Source: an uncultured Opitutales bacterium (GTDB lineage: Bacteria; Verrucomicrobiota; Verrucomicrobiia; Opitutales; Intestinicryptomonadaceae). From it: a stretch of 64,000 nt of DNA. The stretch lies in the NCBI GenBank assembly GCA_900547395.1, contig URGP01000011.1, positions 1 through 64,000 on the forward strand, in the 5' to 3' direction. Below are positions 1 through 8,525 of the stretch, piece after piece. The notes beneath the pieces were generated by a model. The model worked only from the letters and a program-made list of their open reading frames with translations, searched no databases and had not been told where the DNA came from. Numbering within the stretch: position 1 is the first letter of the stretch; the number at the start of each line of letters is the position of its first letter. Position numbers and translations under genes: made by a program.

Positions 1-55
1 TTTGCAATCTCCTATCACAGCTTTTTTTATTGTCCGAATTTTGGGGTACAGTTCA
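1..55 (-). mobile_element. Probable terminal end of an IS3-family insertion sequence (partial)
   Basis: Read on the reverse strand, positions 55-31 give TGAACTGTACCCCAAAATTC followed by GGACA. This closely resembles the terminal inverted repeats of IS3-family (IS150-type) elements. It is followed by an AT-rich stretch and then GGAG with an eight-base spacer reaching base 1, exactly where the orfA start codon would be expected just outside the window. The transposase is not visible, so the call rests on the terminal repeat and the ribosome-site placement. The IS boundary would be at base 55, about 36 bases past the stop of the HdeD-like gene. Confidence 0.5.
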
Positions 56-90
56 GCTTTCCCCGATTTTTTTGTTTTTAACGGCGTTTT

Positions 91-597
91 TCAGATTTCT
101 TCTTTGGGAATGCTCGGCTGCATTAGTATTGTTATGCCCGTAAAGAGCAGGTTGATGCCCACAAGCAGCCCGATAAATCCAAGCCCCGCGTTTATGTTTA
201 GCAGGATTATCGCGCCAAGCAGGATGTTTACTATGCCGTTTAGCAGGGTCATCGATGTGTTTGCGTGGCGTTTTTTCTTTGCCGCCCAGTAGAAGAGGGT
301 GAAAATCCCCTGCGTCAAAAATATTGCGCCGATTACCATTGTAAGCATAAATGTTCCCTGCACGGGGTAGGCGAGCATTATAAAGCCGCCGATTGCGTAC
401 AATACCGCGATTGCCAGATATATCGCCTTGTCCCATCCGCCTTTTTGCCGCGGAGACTGAAACAGCGTAAATATTGCCCCAACGAAGAAGCATGCGCCAA
501 CGATTATTTCAACGGATATTGAGGTTGCGATTGGGAATGTGATGCAGAATAATCCCGCCAGTGCGAGAATCAAGCCTATGAATTTGTCGGATTTCAT
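91..597 (-). CDS. HdeD family membrane protein (DUF308)
   Basis: A 168-residue, very hydrophobic protein with about six predicted membrane helices in closely spaced pairs, the pattern of the HdeD/DUF308 family. E. coli HdeD is linked to acid resistance, but most members have no proven function, so no specific role is claimed. Short charged loops (around SPRQKGG and AAKKKRH) separate the helix pairs. The start at 597 is supported by AAAGG about eight bases upstream. It is monocistronic, divergent from purT, and lies next to the likely IS end at the window edge. Confidence 0.85.
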   Translation of the reverse strand: MKSDKFIGLILALAGLFCITFPIATSISVEIIVGACFFVGAIFTLFQSPRQKGGWDKAIYLAIAVLYAIGGFIMLAYPVQGTFMLTMVIGAIFLTQGIFTLFYWAAKKKRHANTSMTLLNGIVNILLGAIILLNINAGLGFIGLLVGINLLFTGITILMQPSIPKEEI

Positions 598-730
598 TTT
601 TTTGCCTTTTTTTTGAATTGTTTTTTTACTAATCGGAAACTTCTTTTAAATACTAACGATAAATTCCTTAATGTTTGACTTTGCCGAATGAAGGCGTTTT
701 GATTATTGCGATAAAAATAAGGGTTTTCTT

Positions 731-1918
731 ATGGTAAAAATCGGAACGGTATTCAAAAAAAGCGCGAAGAAGGCCATGCTTTTGGGCAGCGGCGAACTTG
801 GCAGGGAAGTCGCAATAGAGCTGAAACGCTACGGTGTTGAAGTTGTCGCAGTGGACAAGTACGCAAACGCCCCCGCGATGCAGATAGCCGACCGCTCCCA
901 TGTAATATCAATGCTTGACGCGGACGCCCTTGAAGGCGTAATCCGCAAGGAAATGCCCGACATTATAATACCCGAAGTCGAAGCCATCGCGACTCAAAAG
1001 CTAATCGAGCTTGAAGAAAAGGGCTTTAACGTCGTGCCGACCGCAAAGGCTGTAAATTTTACGATGAACAGGGAAAACATACGAACTCTCGCCGCGGAAA
1101 AGTTGGGCATGAGGACTTCCCCGTATGTTTTTGCAAGCACTGAAAAAGAATTTGAGGAAGCCGTAAAAAAGATAGGTCTTCCATGCGTCGTAAAGCCCAT
1201 AATGAGTTCTTCGGGGCACGGGCAGAGCGTTGTGAAAACTTCAGCCGACATCAAAAAGGCTTGGGACTATTCGCAAAGCGGAGGCCGTTCGGGAGCAGGG
1301 AAGGTTATCGTCGAGGGCTTTATTGATTTCGACTATGAAATAACAATGCTTACCGTGCGCCATATCGGCGGAACTTCTTTTTGCAAGCCCGTCGGGCACA
1401 GGCAGGAAAGCGGAGACTATCGCGTCAGCTGGCAGCCTGCGGCGATGTCTGAAAAAGCCGTCTCCCGCGCGCAGGAGTATGCAAAGAAAATTACGGACGC
1501 GCTTGGCGGATTCGGCATTTTCGGCGTTGAGCTTTTCATAAAAAACGACGAGGTGATTTTTAGCGAAGTTTCTCCGCGCCCGCACGACACGGGTATGGTC
1601 ACGATGATTTCTCAAAACCTGTCGCAGTTTGCCTTGCATGCCCGCGCGATTTTAGGTTTGCCCATTCCTGAAATCGAGCATTTCGGGGCTTCGGCGAGCA
1701 GGGCGGTCGTTGTCGAAGGGGATTGCAATGAAGTGGTTTTCGGCAATCTTGAAGAAGTTTTGGCTCTTCCCAAAACCGATATGCGCATATTCGGGAAGCC
1801 CGAGGTTAAGGGTCATCGCAGAATGGCGGTTTTGCTTGCAAGGGCGTCTTCAACGGACGAAGCCCGCAAAATCACGAAAGAAATGCTTTCAAAGCTTGAC
1901 ATTGAAACATTGAAATAG
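731..1918 (+). CDS. purT: Formate-dependent phosphoribosylglycinamide formyltransferase (GAR transformylase 2)
   Basis: A 395-residue ATP-grasp enzyme matching PurT over its full length. It uses formate and ATP to formylate GAR in step 3 of purine synthesis, avoiding 10-formyl-tetrahydrofolate. The N-terminal pre-ATP-grasp domain opens with [17 protein letters not shown]. The ATP-grasp core has the loop [11 protein letters not shown] and the metal-binding segment [13 protein letters not shown]. An AAGGG sequence about eight bases upstream supports the ATG at 731. It is probably transcribed alone. The window's other purine gene, purM, is over 50 kb away on the opposite strand, so purine genes are scattered here. 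Confidence 0.95.
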   Translation: MVKIGTVFKKSAKKAMLLGSGELGREVAIELKRYGVEVVAVDKYANAPAMQIADRSHVISMLDADALEGVIRKEMPDIIIPEVEAIATQKLIELEEKGFNVVPTAKAVNFTMNRENIRTLAAEKLGMRTSPYVFASTEKEFEEAVKKIGLPCVVKPIMSSSGHGQSVVKTSADIKKAWDYSQSGGRSGAGKVIVEGFIDFDYEITMLTVRHIGGTSFCKPVGHRQESGDYRVSWQPAAMSEKAVSRAQEYAKKITDALGGFGIFGVELFIKNDEVIFSEVSPRPHDTGMVTMISQNLSQFALHARAILGLPIPEIEHFGASASRAVVVEGDCNEVVFGNLEEVLALPKTDMRIFGKPEVKGHRRMAVLLARASSTDEARKITKEMLSKLDIETLK

Positions 1919-1982
1919 GCTTGCGCGATTTTAAATTCGATTTTTCGGGGGCGCGTTTTTCGCGCTCTTTGTTTTGCAAGTT

Positions 1983-4502
1983 ATGGATTTGCCAATAGAA
2001 AAAATTAAAGACAAACTCTTTTGCGCTCTTGAAGGCGGCGCAAGAAAATTTGTCGTCCGCGCCCCGACGGGTTCGGGCAAATCCACCCGTCTGCCTATGA
2101 TGCTTGCCGAAAAAATAGATGGCAGGATTTTGGTTTTGCAGCCGCGCAGGGTTGCGGCAAGGCTTCTTGCAAAGTATGTCGCAAAATCCGCAGGTTCTTC
2201 TGCGGGCGGGTTTGCGGGCTGGCACATCAGGATGGAAAAAAATTATTCGCCCGAAACCAAAATCGTTTTCGTGACTGAAGGCGTGCTTGCCAGAATGGTT
2301 TTGTCCGACCCTGATTTGAAGGGTGTGGGCGCGGTTGTTTTCGACGAGTTCCACGAGCGCAATTTGTTTAGCGACATTTCTTTTGCCCTTGTCTTAAAGT
2401 CGGTTTTGTCAAGGCGGAAAGACTTGGCGGTTTTTGTGTGTTCGGCTTCGTTTGATGCAGATGAAATTTTGAAATTTCTTGGAGACGGCGCGGTCAGCCT
2501 TGAATGCGAAAGCAGGCTATATCCCGTTGACATCGAGTATGCTCCGCTCAGGGGGCAGACCGAAAAAATATGGGACAGGGCGGCGCTTGAATTTGAAAGG
2601 CTTGCGAGGGAAAATCCGTCGGGAGATTTTTTGATATTTATGCCCGGTTCTTATGAAATTTCGCGCACAATTTCCGCAATTTTAAAAATGCCGTCGTCGC
2701 GCGGAATGGAAGTTTTGCCTCTGCACGGCTCTTTGAGCGGAGCCATGCAGGACAGGGCTGTGGCAAAATCGGAAAGGCGCAAGGTTGTTGTCGCAACCAA
2801 CATAGCCGAAACTTCGCTTACGATAGACGGCGTTAAATTCGTGATAGATTCGGGTTTTGCAAGAGTCGCGAGGTACGACTTTTCAAGAGGTGTCAACACT
2901 TTGTATGTGGAAAGAATTTCTCACGCGAGCGCGGTTCAGCGCGCGGGAAGGGCGGGCAGAACTTCCGCGGGCATTGCGGTCAGGCTTTGGCGAAAAAGCG
3001 AAGAGTCCGATTTCTCCCCGTATCTTTTGCCTGAAATTCTCCGCCTTGATTTGAGCCAGATTTTGCTGTGGCTTAAAGTCGCGGGTTTGGAAATTTCGGC
3101 TCTGCCTCTTTTGGACGCTCCAAGCGAAGAAAAGACGGCGGCTGCTCTTGAAATTTTAAAGGAGCTTGGCGCAGTCGATGAATTTTTTAATGCAACGCCG
3201 CTTGGCGTCAAAATTTCGCGCTTGCCGACAGAGGTTCGCTACGGAAGAATGCTGATTGAAGCGGCCGGCAGGGGCGTTTTGAAAGACGCCGCAATGTTTG
3301 CCGCGGTTATGGATGTCGGGCGCGTTAAAATGGACACCGCAAACGAGCGGAGTGAATTTGAGCTTTACGAAATGCTTGGCGAATGCGCGTCGGAGCTTGG
3401 CGAAATTTCCGAAATCTGTCGTCTTGCGCGGAGCAGAAACTTCGACGAAACTTTTTGCAAAACTTACGGAATTCACGCGGCGAACGCCCGCAGGGTTTTT
3501 GAAGTGTCGCGGGACTTTTTCAACTTGCTGAAAGGCGAGGAAAAAAGCCTGACTTCGGGCGACTTGAATGCGGAGCTTGCGAAATCCGTTTTAAGCGCGT
3601 TTTCGGACAGGGTGTGCGCGCGCTTAAACGAGGGCACTTTGGCTTGCGCCATTTCGGGGGGGCGTAGAGGAGAGGTGAGGCGTTCGTCGAAAAAGTACGC
3701 TTCAAAGATATTTGCGGCTTTGGAACTTGCCGAGCAAAATGTAGGCGGGCGCGTTTCCATTATGGCGTCAGGCATTGTGCCGCTAAAAAAAGAATGGATT
3801 GCAGAGCTTTTCCCGAACGATTTTTCAGAGGTGGAAAGCGTTTCTTTCGACGAAAATTCAAAGAGGGTTGCCGCGCTAAAACTCGTGAAGTTCAGGGACA
3901 TGGTTTTGGAAAAATCAAGCGGCGCGCCGAGTTCGCCCGATGTTTGCGCAAAGATTTTCTGCGACATGATTTTGGAGGGGAAGCTCGTTTTGAAAAACTG
4001 GTCGGAGGCTGAGGAAAATTTTATAGACAGGGTTAATTTCGTGTCGGAACTATGCCCCGAAAGCGGAATTGCAAAGATAGACGAAGAGGCAAAGCGCATG
4101 ATTTTCGAACAGATGTGCCTTGCAAAAAATTCCTATTCGGAAATTCGAAACGCCGATGTCCTTCCGTTTTTGAAAGACTGGCTGTCTTTCGAACAAGCGG
4201 CAATGCTCGACTATCTTGCGCCCGAATTTGCAAATTTGCCGCTTCGCAGAAAGCCTGTAAAAATCCGCTACGAGCTGCCTTTGAAAAGGGCGGTTGTATC
4301 CGCGAAATTTTCCGAGCTTTACGATTTTGACGGGCGAAAAATAAAAATTTTAGACGGAAAAATGCCTGCCACTTTTGAAATTCTTGCGCCGAACGGCAGA
4401 CCCGTCCAAATAACGCAAAATTTGGAAGAGTTTTGGAAGACTTCGTGGCTTGGCATAAAAAAGGAGCTTAAAGCGAGGTATCCCAAGCATTTTAAGGATT
4501 AG
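1983..4502 (+). CDS. hrpB: ATP-dependent RNA helicase HrpB (DEAH type)
   Basis: A DEAH/RHA-type helicase of about 839 residues, the usual HrpB length. The Walker A motif PTGSGKST begins near residue 28. The Walker B box is DEFH at 121-124, followed by CSASF (motif III), ATNIAETSLTIDGV (motif V) and QRAGRAGRT (motif VI). The HrpB-specific C-terminal domain follows and ends with a region of the form RYPKHFKD. The cellular role of bacterial HrpB is poorly defined; RNA remodelling is assumed. An in-frame TTG at 1974 would add three residues, but the ATG at 1983 is preferred. The 3' end overlaps the convergent DNA glycosylase gene by 11 bases. Confidence 0.93.
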   Translation: MDLPIEKIKDKLFCALEGGARKFVVRAPTGSGKSTRLPMMLAEKIDGRILVLQPRRVAARLLAKYVAKSAGSSAGGFAGWHIRMEKNYSPETKIVFVTEGVLARMVLSDPDLKGVGAVVFDEFHERNLFSDISFALVLKSVLSRRKDLAVFVCSASFDADEILKFLGDGAVSLECESRLYPVDIEYAPLRGQTEKIWDRAALEFERLARENPSGDFLIFMPGSYEISRTISAILKMPSSRGMEVLPLHGSLSGAMQDRAVAKSERRKVVVATNIAETSLTIDGVKFVIDSGFARVARYDFSRGVNTLYVERISHASAVQRAGRAGRTSAGIAVRLWRKSEESDFSPYLLPEILRLDLSQILLWLKVAGLEISALPLLDAPSEEKTAAALEILKELGAVDEFFNATPLGVKISRLPTEVRYGRMLIEAAGRGVLKDAAMFAAVMDVGRVKMDTANERSEFELYEMLGECASELGEISEICRLARSRNFDETFCKTYGIHAANARRVFEVSRDFFNLLKGEEKSLTSGDLNAELAKSVLSAFSDRVCARLNEGTLACAISGGRRGEVRRSSKKYASKIFAALELAEQNVGGRVSIMASGIVPLKKEWIAELFPNDFSEVESVSFDENSKRVAALKLVKFRDMVLEKSSGAPSSPDVCAKIFCDMILEGKLVLKNWSEAEENFIDRVNFVSELCPESGIAKIDEEAKRMIFEQMCLAKNSYSEIRNADVLPFLKDWLSFEQAAMLDYLAPEFANLPLRRKPVKIRYELPLKRAVVSAKFSELYDFDGRKIKILDGKMPATFEILAPNGRPVQITQNLEEFWKTSWLGIKKELKARYPKHFKD

Positions 4503-5346
4503 ACCGTATGTCGGCAAACAAAAGCTGCTGTATGTAGCCCGCGTTTGCGCCAAACTGTTTTGAGGCGAATGTGCGCGCGTCCTTGGGTGTTTTCAAGTCG
4601 TATAGAGCCGCCATGCTTTTGGAAATCCATGTGTCAACTGGGAATGCCTCGAATTTTGCCGCCCCGAAAAGCAGAATGCAGTCCGCAACTTTTTCCCCGA
4701 CTCCCGAAAGTGAGAGAAGGTATTTTTTTGCTTCTTGGTATGGCATTTCGCGCAGGCTTTCGGGGTTGAATTTGTCTGAAACTATTTTTTGAGCAGTGCG
4801 CTTTAAGTAGTCCGCGCGGAAGCCCAGCTTGCAGTCTCTTAAAATTTCAATGGGAGCTTTGGCGATTTTTTCAAAGGTTGGCAGTGCGTGGAAATTCGGG
4901 GCGATTTCGGCTCCCAGCTTTTCGGAAAGCAGGCTTACGCATTGTTTTATTTGGACTATGCGCTTGCTTGAAGAGCAGATGAAGCAGATTATCGCTTCCT
5001 GCGGCGTCTGGCGCAAAATGCGAAGGGTCGGAAATCTCTTGGCGGCTTTCGCGACCCTCTCGTCCTTGTGGTTTTTTGTGATTTTTGCATAGTCTCGCTC
5101 GGCGTCCAAAAAATCCGCTATTTTTTTTGCGCATTTTTCTTGGTCGAACCCTTCGGGGACTTGGGCGCAAACTTTGCCGCGTCCGTTTAAGAGAAGCCTT
5201 GCCGCGATGTCTTCAAAAACTCCCTCAAATGCGTTTTCGCCGACTTCCCTCCACCTGAAAGACTGCCCGCCGTCGAGCGTTTCTTTAAAATCGGACGGCA
5301 GGAAAAACGGGGAGTTCTCTATTTCAAAGGGTGCCGAAAAATTCAT
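4492..5346 (-). CDS. 8-oxoguanine DNA glycosylase (OGG1-like, HhH-GPD superfamily)
   Basis: A 284-residue base-excision repair enzyme. The N-terminal OGG-type domain contains TLDGGQSFRWREV. The helix-hairpin-helix/GPD core has LSGVGEKVADCILLF, with the catalytic lysine at K219, and FPVDTWI, with the catalytic aspartate at D238. This matches the K249/D268 arrangement of eukaryotic-type OGG1 rather than bacterial MutM. Expected activity is removal of 8-oxoguanine opposite C with a lyase step. The start overlaps the stop of the upstream lipoprotein gene by four bases (ATGA), so the two are probably translationally coupled. Its 3' end overlaps hrpB convergently. Confidence 0.9.
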   Translation of the reverse strand: MNFSAPFEIENSPFFLPSDFKETLDGGQSFRWREVGENAFEGVFEDIAARLLLNGRGKVCAQVPEGFDQEKCAKKIADFLDAERDYAKITKNHKDERVAKAAKRFPTLRILRQTPQEAIICFICSSSKRIVQIKQCVSLLSEKLGAEIAPNFHALPTFEKIAKAPIEILRDCKLGFRADYLKRTAQKIVSDKFNPESLREMPYQEAKKYLLSLSGVGEKVADCILLFGAAKFEAFPVDTWISKSMAALYDLKTPKDARTFASKQFGANAGYIQQLLFADIRSNP

Positions 5347-5909
5347 TTTTCACCCAAGCTCCAAAGCCAGGATTTGTATTCTGCTATGGTCTTCCCCGCA
5401 GGCGTTTTTATTGCGATTTTATAGGCGTTAGGCTTTTCGTTTTTGCCTTTCCATTCATTTCCCGTAATGCCGATTTTTATTTCTCTTAGAAGCGAATGCG
5501 TTTCTGGAACGACGAATTTAAATTCGCGGACCTTCGGCGTTTGGTTTGAATCGACATAGACTTCTATCATGGTGCCGTCCGAAATTTTTGAAACTCCGAG
5601 TTCCGTCATGATGAAAAAATACATTCCTTCGCGCGAGTCGGGGTCGGAGCGCAGGGTAAGGTAGCCGTGCGTGTATTCGTCTCCCGTGAGGGCTTCGCCG
5701 ATTGAGCGCGTTTCCATGTCGCTTATGTAACGGGTGCGCACATAGGAGATTTTTACGTTTGAGTTGCGGTCGTAGCCGAGAGTGTCGCCGCTTGCGTCGT
5801 CAAAGAATGACCAGTCTTTGCGCGCGTTGTTTTCAAGCGATGGCGACGAGCAGGCGCATGCCAAAAACGCGGTTAGAGTTGCCAAAATAAAGCGAAGTGT
5901 GTTTTTCAT
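5343..5909 (-). CDS. Predicted lipoprotein, function unknown
   Basis: A 188-residue protein with a short basic N-terminus, a hydrophobic signal segment and a cysteine cluster (LACAC, C18/C20) that looks like a lipoprotein cleavage site; which cysteine is lipidated is unclear. The mature part is predicted beta-rich with no family I recognise, and ends in SWLWSLGEK. It sits between an outer-membrane barrel-like gene (six-base gap) and the DNA glycosylase (four-base overlap). The three probably form one transcript, although a functional link to DNA repair is not evident. Confidence 0.75.
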   Translation of the reverse strand: MKNTLRFILATLTAFLACACSSPSLENNARKDWSFFDDASGDTLGYDRNSNVKISYVRTRYISDMETRSIGEALTGDEYTHGYLTLRSDPDSREGMYFFIMTELGVSKISDGTMIEVYVDSNQTPKVREFKFVVPETHSLLREIKIGITGNEWKGKNEKPNAYKIAIKTPAGKTIAEYKSWLWSLGEK

Positions 5910-5915
5910 TGTCTT

Positions 5916-6818
5916 TTAGAATATGAAGCCGATTGAAGTGTTTATCCAAAGCAGGTTGTTCGGGCTGTTTGAAAGGTTTTTTATGTCGCGCGCGCCGTCG
6001 TTATGGGCATAGCCTCCGCCAATCGTAAAACGCCAGCGGTTTGCCAGAACATAAACGAGCTGCGCTTCAGTCTGTACATAAAAATAATTGTTGTGCGGAA
6101 GCGCGCCGTCAATCCTGTCGTCGGCAGTCCAGCGGTTGGCTTTCACATATCCGCAGTAAGCCTCTATTTCAAGCGAGAGATTTTCGATGTTTGTTATGTT
6201 CGAGAGGTCGAATTTCGGATTTACGCCTATTGTTATCTTGTTTGAGTCGTAGTCGAAGTTGTAGCAGTAGTAGGCGAACGGATTTAAAAGCGACTCAAAA
6301 ATAAGCCCCGCGTAGATGTCTCCCGTAAAGTGCGTTCCCGCCCCCGTAATTCCCGCTCCCGAAATTCTCTTTGACGCGTAAATCAAAGTTCCGCCAAGAT
6401 CGACGTGAAGGTCTTTTGTGAGATTGTACTTCCATCCGCCCAAAAATCGGTACATTCTTGCAAATTGCGAATCGGTCGGCAGATATGCGTCAAGCTCCGT
6501 GTAGCCGTCTCCTCCAAACAGCTCGCCCCTGTCTAACAGCGACAACGCGAAAGTGTTGTTTGAAGTCCTCATTCCGTCGGACACCATATTGGAGGCGTAT
6601 TCCACGTTTAAGCTTGTGCAGTGTTCAACGTCTATTCCCAAAAGCTGCGTAAGCGGTTTTTCGGAAAGTCCCGTAATTGCGACGGGGTTGACGTAAAAAG
6701 GGTCGTCTGAATCTATCGGTGTTATGCCGTATTGGGCGGGGTCGGCAAAGAAAGACACTTTCGGATAAGCTTCAAAAAGCGCGAGTGCCGCAATCAAGGC
6801 GCATGCAAATTTTTTCAT
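5916..6818 (-). CDS. Predicted outer-membrane beta-barrel protein
   Basis: A 300-residue protein with a clear Sec signal peptide (MKKFACALIAALALFEAYP). A long alternating-hydrophobicity region rich in aromatic and glycine residues follows, and the chain ends in an aromatic residue (TSIGFIF). This is the signature of outer-membrane barrels recognised by BamA. An upstream in-frame start at 6854 would add twelve residues before the signal peptide and is rejected. The segment about PVAITGLSEKPL looks like a periplasmic or plug region. No specific substrate can be named. It is the first gene of the reverse-strand trio with the lipoprotein and glycosylase. Confidence 0.75.
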   Translation of the reverse strand: MKKFACALIAALALFEAYPKVSFFADPAQYGITPIDSDDPFYVNPVAITGLSEKPLTQLLGIDVEHCTSLNVEYASNMVSDGMRTSNNTFALSLLDRGELFGGDGYTELDAYLPTDSQFARMYRFLGGWKYNLTKDLHVDLGGTLIYASKRISGAGITGAGTHFTGDIYAGLIFESLLNPFAYYCYNFDYDSNKITIGVNPKFDLSNITNIENLSLEIEAYCGYVKANRWTADDRIDGALPHNNYFYVQTEAQLVYVLANRWRFTIGGGYAHNDGARDIKNLSNSPNNLLWINTSIGFIF

Positions 6819-6928
6819 AATCTTTATAATTTTGATTTTAAGCCCTGAAATCAACCATTTTCTTTGCGGTAAAAATTATTTGCAAAAATCTTAAACATGA
6901 TGTTAATTTAAAGGTCGTTTTATATTTT

Positions 6929-7672
6929 ATGATAAGAAGAAAAACAGAAACTCCCAAAAAAATTGCAAGATGTGGCTCAATTCCGAGGCATGTGGCGATT
7001 ATTATGGACGGAAACGGCAGATGGGCAAAAGAAAGAGGTCTGTCGAGGGTTTCGGGGCATAAAGAGGGGGCAAAGAGAGTTTTGGAAGTTGTTGAAGAGG
7101 CGGTAAAAAGCGGCATTGAGTATCTCACTCTTTACGCTTTCTCTTCCGAAAACTGGAATAGGCCCAAGCTTGAAGTCAAGGCTCTAATGAAACTTCTTTT
7201 GGTTTCTTTAAAAAAATACGGCAAGCTTTTCATTGAAAAAGAAGTCAGGTTTTTGACAATAGGCGACATATCAGCCCTTCCGAAAGACTGCCAAGACGCC
7301 TTAAATTCGCTGAAAAAGCAGACGGAAAACTTCACAAAATCGAATTTGGTGCTTGCCTTGAATTACGGCTCGCGCAACGAACTTGTAAGAGCCGTCAATA
7401 AAATCGAAAAAAAAGGTAAGGTTTGCTGGAAGGATATTGCCGAGAATTTGGATACCGCCAAAATGCCCGACCCCGATTTGATTATAAGGACTTCGGGCGA
7501 AATGCGCCTTAGCAACTATCTTTTGTTGCAGTCGGCGTATTCGGAGCTTTATTTTACAAATGTATATTGGCCCGATTTCAACGCAAGCCAGCTTGAAAAG
7601 GCTTTATGCGAATACGCAAAGCGCGAACGCCGCTACGGTTTCACAACAGAACAATTAAAAACAAATGATTAA
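6929..7672 (+). CDS. uppS: Isoprenyl transferase (undecaprenyl diphosphate synthase)
   Basis: A 247-residue cis-prenyltransferase. It condenses farnesyl and isopentenyl diphosphates into the C55 carrier used for peptidoglycan and surface polysaccharides. The diphosphate-binding motif IIMDGNGRWAKERG places the catalytic aspartate at D27 (D26 in E. coli UppS). SSENWNRP and the C-terminal PDLIIRTSGEMRLSNYLL with SELYF are also present. It is the first gene of the envelope/isoprenoid operon and overlaps cdsA by eight bases, so co-translation is likely. The start at 6929 has no strong ribosome-binding site and is chosen by family length. Confidence 0.96.
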   Translation: MIRRKTETPKKIARCGSIPRHVAIIMDGNGRWAKERGLSRVSGHKEGAKRVLEVVEEAVKSGIEYLTLYAFSSENWNRPKLEVKALMKLLLVSLKKYGKLFIEKEVRFLTIGDISALPKDCQDALNSLKKQTENFTKSNLVLALNYGSRNELVRAVNKIEKKGKVCWKDIAENLDTAKMPDPDLIIRTSGEMRLSNYLLLQSAYSELYFTNVYWPDFNASQLEKALCEYAKRERRYGFTTEQLKTND

Positions 7673-8492
7673 ACGCACGCTAAGTTCAATATTTCTTCTT
7701 TTAATTTTGTCTTGCTCGATTTATTTCGGCAAAGCATTCGGTTTTTCCGCTTTGATTTTGGCATTGGCGTTTCTCGCCTCTTACGAGGCATGCCAAATCG
7801 AAAAGAAGTGCGGGCTTGCTCCGCGCTTTTGGGTTGTCGGCTCTTTGATTGCCATAATATTTATCGAAAAAATTTTGCAGGAGTCGGGATTAAATTCCCA
7901 TTTGCCTGCCATTTTAAACATGTCTTTGTTTTGCGTGCTGTCTCCAACAATTTTGTTTGGTTTCTTTGCGGTTGCGGCGTTAAAATCTCCTTACGGAGAC
8001 TATCCGATAAAAACACTTGTTCCTGAATTTTTGACAGTTATGGCGTTAGGCTATATGCTGAGCTGTTTTGTTAAAATCGCGTTCTTTGACGTAAAAATGG
8101 CTGTTTGGGCGATACTTGTCATAAAGCTTTCCGACATTGGCGGCTATCTGTTCGGAAGTCGGTTCGGCACCAATAAAATCGCACCTTCAATATCGCCAAA
8201 AAAATCTTACGAGGGGTTGATGGGTAGTGTATTTTTGTCATGCGCGGGCGGTATGGCGATGGCGCATTATTTGTTAAAGGAGAGTTTTAATGGAACTCCT
8301 GTTTGGATTATCGGCGCGGTGTGCGCCTTTATTGCGGTTGTCGCGCTTCTTTCCGACCTTGTGGAGTCGGCATTGAAGCGCAAGGCGGGAGTGAAAGATT
8401 CGGGCTCCACGCTTCCGGGCATAGGGGGCGCGCTCGACTTGGCGGACTCTTTGATTTTAACCACGCCCGTAATGGCATTTATCTTATTATAA
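7665..8492 (+). CDS. cdsA: Phosphatidate cytidylyltransferase (CDP-diglyceride synthase)
   Basis: A 275-residue polytopic inner-membrane enzyme with about eight predicted helices. It makes CDP-diacylglycerol from phosphatidate and CTP for phospholipid synthesis. The C-terminal CdsA signature is present as SALKRKAGVKDSGSTLPG followed by GGALDLADSL; the common GHGGxLDR is read here as GIGGALDLAD, a mild variant. It overlaps uppS by eight bases and is followed by dxr after 33 bases, in the classic uppS-cdsA-dxr-rseP order. Confidence 0.94.
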   Translation: MIKRTLSSIFLLLILSCSIYFGKAFGFSALILALAFLASYEACQIEKKCGLAPRFWVVGSLIAIIFIEKILQESGLNSHLPAILNMSLFCVLSPTILFGFFAVAALKSPYGDYPIKTLVPEFLTVMALGYMLSCFVKIAFFDVKMAVWAILVIKLSDIGGYLFGSRFGTNKIAPSISPKKSYEGLMGSVFLSCAGGMAMAHYLLKESFNGTPVWIIGAVCAFIAVVALLSDLVESALKRKAGVKDSGSTLPGIGGALDLADSLILTTPVMAFILL

Positions 8493-8525
8493 TTTCCGCA
8501 GGGCAGTTTTTTTGATTTTTTTGGT

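Noticed and set aside
53-493. Long open frame overlapping the HdeD-like gene in another frame
   Set aside because: Arg/Asn-rich without signal, membrane or family pattern; the overlapping frame encodes a clear membrane protein with a ribosome site.
1872-2354. Reverse-strand open frame over the 5' part of hrpB
   Set aside because: Coincides with helicase motifs on the forward strand and shows no coding character of its own.
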